Part shown: piece by piece, positions 1 to 5,346 of the stretch
How positions within the stretch are numbered: position 1 is the first letter of the stretch
Layout of the letters: each line of letters opens with the position of its first letter
Assembly: GCA_018400545.1 (NCBI GenBank)
Contig: JAGYLT010000016.1
Span: 1-17,810 of the forward strand
Length of the DNA: 17,810 nucleotides
Direction: 5' to 3'
Origin: Bacteroidales bacterium
GTDB taxonomy: Bacteria > Bacteroidota > Bacteroidia > Bacteroidales > 4484-276
Notes under the pieces: generated by a model
The model's database searches: none
Seen by the model: the letters and a program-made list of their open reading frames with translations, nothing else
Told to the model about the DNA's origin: nothing
Program-made: the position numbers and the translations under genes

Positions 1-288
1 GGCTGGAATCAGGAGGCAAAGAGCAGTGAAGGGAGACGTCTTAACATGTGCCCGATTTCGGGCGGGAACTGGAACAACGAGGCGAACGCAGGAGTCTGGA
101 CGTTGAATTGCAACAATGTCCGAGGCAACTCGAATGTCAACGTTGGGGGCCAGGCCGACTCTGATTCACCTCGCATCCGGCAACGGAATGGGTTGCTTAT
201 CGGTGGCAGAATAAACGTTTCCGGAAATGGAAATTTCCTGGGCCGATGCAGTTGTAAAAGTTACCAAAAAAACCAGGCAAGCGAATAA
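1..288 (+). CDS. 3' end of an Asn-rich ORF resembling a DGR variable/template repeat (partial)
   Basis: The reading frame is open from the window edge to a TAA at 286-288, so only the last 95 codons are seen; an ATG at 46 exists but is probably internal. The text contains GGNWNNEANAG, LNCNNVRGNSNVNVGG and an Asn-rich run, mostly AAC/AAT codons. This wording (GG-x-W-N-N...NAG...LN-x-N-N...N-x-N-x-G) is the hallmark of repeats beside diversity-generating-retroelement reverse transcriptases, where AAY codons are the sites of adenine mutagenesis. The segment is clearly richer in G+C than the DNA after it, which fits acquired origin. No reverse transcriptase lies downstream; if there is one, it is to the left of the window. 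It could instead be the diverged C-terminus of a phage or formylglycine-enzyme-like target protein. The tail after GGQADSDSP is not recognisable and may be out of the ancestral frame. Confidence 0.5.
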   Translation, partial: GWNQEAKSSEGRRLNMCPISGGNWNNEANAGVWTLNCNNVRGNSNVNVGGQADSDSPRIRQRNGLLIGGRINVSGNGNFLGRCSCKSYQKNQASE

Positions 289-366
289 CGATTTTTTCAT
301 GAAGATTCTGATATTCATTTTGGCCAGGCTGTTTGCTTTTAATTGGTTTTCACAGGAACGTGTGTT

Positions 367-2949
367 TTAATCGCAGTCCGGGAACGTGATGGTAATTGGC
401 TGGCTGACGTTTACAAAATAAGCTTTCCCGGTTTCAAATGACCCAAGGGTGTTGATGTTGAATTGTGGCCAGAAAACTTCGGTGCCAGCTACCGACTTGA
501 TCACATTTACTTTGTTGAGATAAAGCCCGAACAACTGCCCGACTGTTGCATTACAGGCAGAAAGAACCGGCATCAGGTTCCAGCCCGCCTCAAGTGTAAG
601 CTGCCTTGAATCCGGTTCCAACCCGGAAATGTTGAGCACAAACGGGTTGTCGGCTTTAATCATGTAGCCTGACTGATAGTCCCACTCACCGAGTGTATTA
701 ACCTGATATTCCGGATAGAAAACTCCATTGGTGTTTTGAATTAAAACAACATCCGGAAGGTGTAACCCAAGTATCTGGTCAAAGTCTGTATTCTCCGGAA
801 TCAGGCAGGATGAAATACCGCTCCAGCCCGCGGGTATTGAAACAGATTGGAAGTTTGTGCCTGTTGAAACTACCATAGTAGTTCCAAAATGTGGCTGTAG
901 GTTTTGACCGGTAATCACAATATCAGCCTCTCCGGGTTCGGTGAACGGATTAATATTTACCACTGCTTCACCCGTTGCACCGGCCATAGCAGCACCATAC
1001 AGAACTCCATCTCTTGAAATGGCAACATATGCATAAGGGTCGCAACTGACGGTGAAAGATTCGGCCCCAGGCTCAATTGTGTTGGGGTAACTTGCACTGA
1101 TAGTTGGAGGCTGCGAAAAATAGATCATCAGCGATGGGTCGCCCATCAGGTGGTATATTTCCCAGTAGTAATTTTCAAGTGAAGATCCGGATTGTGTAAC
1201 AGCAAGGTTCCCCGCCGAGGGCATCTGGCCTTGTGTAATAAACCAGTCGTCGGTAGTGATGCCGCTTTGATCATGAAAGGTCCTGTCGTAAGTGCCAAGA
1301 TTACTTGAATGGTATGAAGGGTTTGCCGAGATGGGTTCCAAACCGACACCCCACCAAAAATCTTCATCCCAATATGTACTGTTGGATCCTCCGATATAAC
1401 CGATTGCACCTTTTAACGGAGCGCGTAAAATCTCTTCACCAAAGCAGTTGGTTTGAAATTCAACCGATGAACAGCAGTTCCCCACCATCAGCGGATAGCG
1501 ATGCGCATTGGTAAGGGCTGAAATATGGGAAGTTGTGAACCCCGGATCGGCCCAGCCTGACGGGCTGCAGTGTGCCGAATAGTTTGCATAGGCTACACCG
1601 TCGCTTACATCTTGCCTGATGTTTTGAGAATAATTCCCACCCGCGGGCTCGGGTTGCAGGTAGGTGTGAGAATATAATCCATGAGCTGCATTAAAATAAT
1701 ATTGTGTTCCGTAGTTGATCTGGCCATTGCCCCAGGTAAGCTGGTGATAGTTATCATGGCCGGCAACCATTACCACCTCATCCAGAAATGATGGATCGGG
1801 AAAAGAATATTGTTCATATTCCAGGGTTTTATCGAGCTGTGGCTGAAGCTGGTAAATATTATTTGCCGAAAAACGACCGTAGAAACATTCCGGGAAAATA
1901 TCTCCGGTATATTCGCAATAATAAAGGTCGGTTACATGCCATCCGGCAGATCCGTTAAAAGCCGGAACCTGCGCCACGTCACCCACAATCAACACAAAAG
2001 ATTGCGGATTGAACCCCTGAGGCGGATTGTTATAAAAACTGGAAAGGTAATTTTTGATGGATGTTGTGGAAGATCCCACTGCAGGATCATCGGTGTAAGC
2101 CTCAACAACATTAAATCCTTTTTTGGTTTTCCATTCCACAAATGGCTGCAATGCCAGTTCAAACATGGGGTCGGAAACGATGATGTAAGTTGCTGGTGCT
2201 GCATCTATCAGCTCATCTCCGTTGAATTGTGTTGGGTTTTTGTGATTGATCAGATTGTTGAAGGTTCCCTCGAACCACGGAGAAAATACACGCGATTGCT
2301 CCTGTTCTGTTGCGCCGGGTTGCCCCCCTTTAAATTTGATGGTACAATCGAAATTTGTGGTGATCCTTAATTCACCGGTCACGGGATTATACATTACCGG
2401 GCTGATTTCGAGGCGGGCAATCCTTACGCCGCGCATCATACCCAAATCAATAACCTTTACCAATTCCTGACCGTACCAGTTGTTGGTCTGGTAAAGTTCT
2501 TCATCAAAAATGAATGGCAAAGTTTCCGGGTCGTCGCTTTTGGAAACTGGTGGTTGGGCGGGAAAAACAAGGTGATCAACATCATATTCTGAAAGCTTGA
2601 TGGTTTTGTTTTCCTGATTGGTAATGGAGATATCTGCTCGTGCGCCATGGGGCAATTCGATAAGCTTTTTCAACACCGGCAATTTGGGCGCACCTTCTTC
2701 ATTGGTGTGATTATAGCCTTTAACTGAAATCTGTGAAAAGATTCCCAAATCCGTGTTTACATCAAATGCCGCTATTGCGGAAAGCTGATTTTCAAAAGAC
2801 AGCATCGCTGCATCTGCCTGCAAAATGCTGAATTCATTATCATGATCTGAAACTTTAATTTTCTGCGCATTTCCGAAAAGGGGAAAAATAATAATTAAAC
2901 ATAGCGTTGGCAGCAGTTGCCCTTTTGAACGATAAATGTTTTTGAGCAT
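367..2949 (-). CDS. Kgp-like (lysine-gingipain-type) C25 cysteine peptidase, no T9SS sorting domain
   Basis: A secreted 860-residue cysteine endopeptidase. A signal peptide is visible (residues 1-28, hydrophobic run ending GNAQ). A C25-type propeptide covers about 35-210 and the catalytic domain about 250-610. His460 (NYSAH) and Cys493 (second Cys of GNCC) are 33 residues apart, as in gingipains. Asp399 (AGHDNY) sits where the Asp of the Kgp Asp-His-Cys triad does. Asp530 (YWDEDFWW) aligns with the Kgp Asp516 that binds lysine in S1, so cleavage after Lys is inferred. An Ig-like domain follows at about 613-700 (YVAISRDGVLYG, very like Kgp). The C-terminus consists of two ~73-residue repeats (704-777, 785-857), each with a Gly-Trp near its start and an NTLG motif near its end. 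It stops at FPDCD, with no PNP-type sorting domain. The family assignment is strong; the export route beyond the inner membrane is unclear. Confidence 0.92.
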   Translation of the reverse strand: MLKNIYRSKGQLLPTLCLIIIFPLFGNAQKIKVSDHDNEFSILQADAAMLSFENQLSAIAAFDVNTDLGIFSQISVKGYNHTNEEGAPKLPVLKKLIELPHGARADISITNQENKTIKLSEYDVDHLVFPAQPPVSKSDDPETLPFIFDEELYQTNNWYGQELVKVIDLGMMRGVRIARLEISPVMYNPVTGELRITTNFDCTIKFKGGQPGATEQEQSRVFSPWFEGTFNNLINHKNPTQFNGDELIDAAPATYIIVSDPMFELALQPFVEWKTKKGFNVVEAYTDDPAVGSSTTSIKNYLSSFYNNPPQGFNPQSFVLIVGDVAQVPAFNGSAGWHVTDLYYCEYTGDIFPECFYGRFSANNIYQLQPQLDKTLEYEQYSFPDPSFLDEVVMVAGHDNYHQLTWGNGQINYGTQYYFNAAHGLYSHTYLQPEPAGGNYSQNIRQDVSDGVAYANYSAHCSPSGWADPGFTTSHISALTNAHRYPLMVGNCCSSVEFQTNCFGEEILRAPLKGAIGYIGGSNSTYWDEDFWWGVGLEPISANPSYHSSNLGTYDRTFHDQSGITTDDWFITQGQMPSAGNLAVTQSGSSLENYYWEIYHLMGDPSLMIYFSQPPTISASYPNTIEPGAESFTVSCDPYAYVAISRDGVLYGAAMAGATGEAVVNINPFTEPGEADIVITGQNLQPHFGTTMVVSTGTNFQSVSIPAGWSGISSCLIPENTDFDQILGLHLPDVVLIQNTNGVFYPEYQVNTLGEWDYQSGYMIKADNPFVLNISGLEPDSRQLTLEAGWNLMPVLSACNATVGQLFGLYLNKVNVIKSVAGTEVFWPQFNINTLGSFETGKAYFVNVSQPITITFPDCD

Positions 2950-3067
2950 AGGTTTGGTGTTTAAATGAAAGTGTAAAATTAATGATTAATCCTGAAGGAT
3001 AAAAAAGATCACATTTGCAAGCAGCTATATAGAAAGGTTACAAAGAATAAATAAGCATCGGGTTTTT

Positions 3068-3559
3068 TTAAATCAATTTCTTAATCAGGCTCATGGGCAG
3101 GAACAATTTACCACTTCCCGGAAGCATTTCGAAACCATACCGCTGATAAAATGCAACAGCATTCTTATTAATTGGATCTACTACAACGGCCATTGCACCA
3201 ATGCTTTGACTTGATAAGGTAAAACTCCTGAAAAGTGCATCCAGTAGCAGATGCTCACCAAGCCCGGTTCCTTTCATCGAAATATCCCTTGCCAGACGGC
3301 CTAACAAAATTACAGGGGCATTATAGTTTTTGGGCAATTGTTTCAGGTATTTTTGCGGGACTAATTCACGACCAAGACTTTCGCTTGTGAGTGTGTAATA
3401 TCCCAAAACATCTTGCTTATCGTCTATAGCAACAAAGCAGCTTGCCAGCCTTTTGCGCACATCCTGGCTAACCTGTTTCCGGATGTACTCGGTAAGGCTG
3501 GCTTCTTCACAGTAAAAGTTTTCTCTGTTGTGAGTTTTGTTGAGTAATTGAATATTCAC
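3068..3559 (-). CDS. GNAT-family acetyltransferase toxin (TacT/AtaT-like) of a type II toxin-antitoxin pair
   Basis: A 163-residue GCN5-related N-acetyltransferase. The acetyl-CoA pyrophosphate loop is visible at about 87-101 (GRLARD then KGTGLGEHLL). The C-terminal FYQRYGF motif at 137-143 carries the Tyr residues usual in this family. Length and layout match TacT/AtaT/ItaT-type toxins, which acetylate the aminoacyl group of charged tRNAs and block translation; that activity comes from family knowledge. The start is a GTG at 3557-3559 that overlaps the antitoxin stop as GTGA, a classic translational-coupling arrangement. The antitoxin gene lies immediately upstream and supports the toxin role over a housekeeping acetyltransferase. 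The target tRNA cannot be read from the sequence. No frameshift or missing motif is seen, so it appears intact. Confidence 0.88.
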   Translation of the reverse strand: MNIQLLNKTHNRENFYCEEASLTEYIRKQVSQDVRKRLASCFVAIDDKQDVLGYYTLTSESLGRELVPQKYLKQLPKNYNAPVILLGRLARDISMKGTGLGEHLLLDALFRSFTLSSQSIGAMAVVVDPINKNAVAFYQRYGFEMLPGSGKLFLPMSLIKKLI

Positions 3560-3843
3560 TGTTGCGCGCGTTGAGATTTATATTTTTCTGCGGCTTCGGC
3601 CAATGCCTGATTGGGTTCGGCATCGGAAAATACGGCATCAAAAAACTTATTGCGGTCCTCTTCAGTGGCAATAATTCGCTTGTTTTTCTCAACAATTTTT
3701 TGGGCTTGTTCTTTAACAATGCGAATAATAAAACTACTAAACGACTTATCGCCGCTCAGCTTTTGGGCTTGTTGAAAAATTTGCTTGTCCTGCGAAGAAA
3801 CCCTGATCTCGATACGCTCATCTCTGTTGATCTGTGTATCCAT
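3556..3843 (-). CDS. DUF1778/TacA-type ribbon-helix-helix antitoxin
   Basis: A 95-residue antitoxin. Residues 10-51 form a ribbon-helix-helix DNA-binding domain (RIEIRVSSQDK strand, then two helices through FIIRIVKEQAQ). Residues 60-90 form a basic/acidic tail (TEEDRNKFFDAVFSD...EAAEKYK), the segment that in DUF1778 antitoxins wraps the partner GNAT toxin and blocks its acetyl-CoA site. The gene precedes the toxin and overlaps it by 4 nt. An inverted repeat 22 nt upstream of the start is a plausible binding site for autorepression. ATG start at 3841-3843. Family call is confident from motif, size and context. Confidence 0.88.
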   Translation of the reverse strand: MDTQINRDERIEIRVSSQDKQIFQQAQKLSGDKSFSSFIIRIVKEQAQKIVEKNKRIIATEEDRNKFFDAVFSDAEPNQALAEAAEKYKSQRAQQ

Positions 3844-3861
3844 GTCTTAAAAGTTTGTGAA

Positions 3862-3886
3862 CAAATGTACGGTATTTTATCGTACA
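3862..3886 (-). promoter_or_regulatory. Putative promoter/operator of the toxin-antitoxin operon
   Basis: A dyad TGTACG-N9-CGTACA lies at 3866-3886, with extra symmetric TA/TA pairs inside the spacer. Read on the minus strand, it overlaps TACATTTG (3862-3869), which fits the Bacteroidetes -7 consensus TAnnTTTG about 20 nt before the antitoxin ATG. No well-spaced -33 TTG was found. Overlap of dyad and -7 box is what autorepression by a ribbon-helix-helix antitoxin would need; the function is inferred. Confidence 0.5.
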
Positions 3887-3905
3887 AAAGGGTTAACAAT
3901 TTATT

Positions 3906-4349
3906 CTATTCTTTTATTTCACCATATTTCCTTTTCAGATCAAGCTTTTCAATTCGTGAACGAATTGCTCCGGGATTACGATTAAAGATTTCTGATACTT
4001 CTTTAATAGTTTTACCCTCACAATATAGTAATTCCAGGCGATGGTCATCCTGCTCAGTCCAGGGTTTATAGGCATTTTGATGTGCTTTTCTTTTATCATC
4101 CAGCGAATAGGATTTTGATGGAGTTTCTGGCTCTCTGATTCTCCATGCTGCTTTTGCTACAGCATCGGTAAACTTCTCAATATCCTCTTTAAACACCATA
4201 ATTTGATGACGTTCAAAGCCACCATCAGTATCTTTCTTACTCTCTGTAATTTTTAAATATTTGTCACCTTTTTCGGTAAGTTTAATATCAATAAAATAAG
4301 TACGCCTTCCGGCAGGAAAACTGTCTGAATAAATTTCTTGTGTGTTCAT
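3906..4349 (-). CDS. PUR-family (DUF3276-like) nucleic-acid-binding protein with C-terminal helix-turn-helix
   Basis: A 147-residue cytoplasmic protein with two parts. Residues about 7-70 match the bacterial PUR/DUF3276 fold, with the typical GRRTYFIDIK strand, YLKITESKK strand and the segment H-x-I-M-V-F-K-E-D-I-E-K-F. This family, common in Bacteroidetes, resembles the PUR-alpha whirly-type single-stranded nucleic-acid-binding domain. Residues about 95-140 (PWTEQDD, then GKTIKEVSEIFNRN, then GAIRSRIEKLDL) look like a SANT/sigma-like tri-helical DNA-binding unit of the kind that begins W-T and ends A-I-x-S-R-I-x-K-L. Most DUF3276 proteins I recall are shorter and lack this tail. A regulatory or nucleoid role is inferred. 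It lies 63 nt upstream of the antitoxin, on the same strand, but the toxin-antitoxin pair appears to have its own promoter. Confidence 0.75.
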   Translation of the reverse strand: MNTQEIYSDSFPAGRRTYFIDIKLTEKGDKYLKITESKKDTDGGFERHQIMVFKEDIEKFTDAVAKAAWRIREPETPSKSYSLDDKRKAHQNAYKPWTEQDDHRLELLYCEGKTIKEVSEIFNRNPGAIRSRIEKLDLKRKYGEIKE

Positions 4350-4370
4350 AATTGATTGTTTTATTTTGTT

Positions 4371-4402
4371 TCAATATACCTCTCATTTTATGGAATCTTC
4401 AA
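4371..4402 (-). promoter_or_regulatory. Possible Bacteroidetes-type promoter of the PUR-HTH gene
   Basis: On the minus strand TTG (4400-4402), a 21-nt spacer and TATATTGA (4371-4378) resemble the -33 TTG / -7 TAnnTTTG arrangement, ending 22 nt before the ATG at 4349. The -7 box deviates at the last two bases, so this is tentative. Confidence 0.3.
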
Positions 4403-4563
4403 CAATTTTGATTTCTTTCGGGAAAAGGTCATAATTTATAAATGTAAAAGAAAAAATCACAGTCTAAAAAGGCGGGGTCGAGGTACCGGAACTATTAATT
4501 ATGAATAAAATAATAATATCGATTTTGATCACCTTTTGTTTCCATTTGTGAAATTTTTGTTTT

Positions 4564-4942
4564 TTATTTCCAATCCTTCAAATCATCAAAGAAATCGAAA
4601 AGATATTTCTCATCATATTCAACCTCGAATTTGTTTAGAAATTCTATGTATTCTTCCCTAAAGGTTTTTTTACGATGGTGCTGTTCCTGGTTTAACAAAT
4701 ACTTCGAGACTGCATCCAATTGTGATTGAGCATATGTAAATGACCCATATCCCTTTTGCCATTCGAATTTAAATGGGGATTTATTGTTGTACTTAATCCA
4801 AGCGTTACTTGATGTTTTAATTTCTTCAACAAGATCTGGTATTTTCTGATTTAGTATCTTTCCATTCTTTACGGATCAGGGCATTCCGGTTTTTGACCGC
4901 AAAAATCAATTGAAAATAAGATTGTGAATATGTATTTGCCAT
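4564..4942 (-). pseudogene. Decayed REP-associated tyrosine transposase (IS200/Y1_Tnp family)
   Basis: The N-terminus starts at ATG 4940-4942 (MANTYSQSYFQLIFAVKNRN, then EWKD) and is typical of RAYT/Y1 transposases. That frame ends at TGA 4826-4828. The C-terminal half reads on in another frame from about 4855 (KILNQKIPDLVEEIK) through WQKGYGSFTYAQSQLDAVSKY, then LLNQEQHHRKKTFREEY and EVEYDEKYLFDFFDD, to TAA at 4564-4566. Family members have about 150 residues. Here about 35-40 residues between EWKD and the DLV-x-x-IK helix are gone, including the His-U-His metal-binding motif, and the deletion shifts the frame. The probable nucleophilic Tyr region is still present. The gene is therefore non-functional. 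It would have nicked and moved single-stranded DNA at palindromic REP sequences, and such palindromes lie just upstream. Confidence 0.85.
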
Positions 4943-4992
4943 TTTTAGAGTTTTAATATTGGTTTCAAAATTAAATAAAATGATCAAATTAT

Positions 4993-5108
4993 GAAACGGC
5001 GTAGCCGCGTTTATCTTTATAGATACGGTTGCCACAGCAATAAAGAGTAGGTGCAGCATACCGAAAATATCAATCGGTATTAAAAAAATATTGTCGGTGC
5101 TCAGCACC
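4993..5108. repeat. REP/BIME-like paired-palindrome repeat, copy A
   Basis: The unit begins GAAACGGCG, contains ATCTTTATAG, and ends with two 13-nt palindromes: GGTGCAGCATACC (5050-5062, imperfect) and GGTGCTCAGCACC (5096-5108, perfect arms). The palindromes are 46 nt apart start to start, and between them is AATATCAATCGGTAT. The same order of elements recurs in copy B. Its place next to a REP-associated transposase relic suggests a REP-type substrate. Confidence 0.7.
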
Positions 5109-5147
5109 TTTTATTCCTGTATTGGATTTTCTGGTTAAAATTAAAGC

Positions 5148-5258
5148 GGTGGAACGGCGGTAATCTTTATAGGAATGATTGTCGGCAGGAGAAAAAGCAG
5201 GTGCATAGCACCGGAAATATCGATTGGTATCAGGAAACTATTATAGGTGTTCTACGCC
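5148..5258. repeat. REP/BIME-like paired-palindrome repeat, copy B
   Basis: A diverged second copy of the unit at 4993-5108. It has GGAACGGCGG and ATCTTTATAG, then palindromes GGTGCATAGCACC (5200-5212) and GGTGTTCTACGCC (5246-5258, one G-T pair), again exactly 46 nt apart, with AATATCGATTGGTAT between them. The two units are offset by 150 nt. Confidence 0.7.
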
Positions 5259-5289
5259 TCTGGCTTTGCAAAAAATACCAAGGGCTAAA

Positions 5290-5323
5290 AAAAAGCCGAT
5301 CCAAAAATATGAACCGGCTTTTT
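5290..5323 (-). terminator. Rho-independent-type terminator of the C25 gene ending at 5347
   Basis: AAAAAGCCG (5290-5298) pairs with CGGCTTTTT (5315-5323) around a 16-nt loop. Read on the minus strand, the second arm runs into a tract of eight T. It lies 24 nt past the stop codon of the upstream gene. Confidence 0.75.
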
Positions 5324-5346
5324 CATGTAGTCTCTTAGTTATTGGA

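Larger units (their letters stand above)
4350..5346. other. Gene-poor stretch between the PUR-HTH gene and the first large C25 gene
   Basis: About 1 kb without an intact gene. It holds a possible promoter (4371-4402), an orphan 16-codon signal-like ORF (4501-4551, +), the transposase relic (4564-4942), two paired-palindrome repeats (4993-5108 and 5148-5258) and a terminator hairpin (5290-5323). Nothing recognisable was seen at 4405-4500, 4943-4992 or 5109-5147. Confidence 0.8.

Noticed and set aside
300..371. 23-codon + strand ORF (MKILIFILARLFAF...) between the DGR-like end and the Kgp-like gene
   Set aside because: It is hydrophobic and signal-like but too short, ends inside the 3' end of the opposite gene, and nothing independent supports it.
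1810..2370. 186-codon + strand ORF opposite the Kgp-like gene
   Set aside because: It lies antisense to the conserved propeptide/catalytic region and has a Cys/Ile-rich composition expected of a reverse-frame artefact.
4465..4495. GGCGGGGTCGAGGTACCGG considered as a tRNA 3' fragment or attachment site
   Set aside because: No T-arm pairing, acceptor stem or CCA context could be built, and no repeat of it was found in the window.
4826..5107. 93-codon minus ORF starting upstream of the transposase
   Set aside because: The extra N-terminal part translates the palindromic repeat region; the family's N-terminus begins at the ATG at 4942.
4990..5260. Repeated palindromes considered as a CRISPR array
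   Set aside because: Only two diverged units with unequal internal parts are present, without uniform repeats and spacers or cas genes; they fit REP/BIME-like repeats better.
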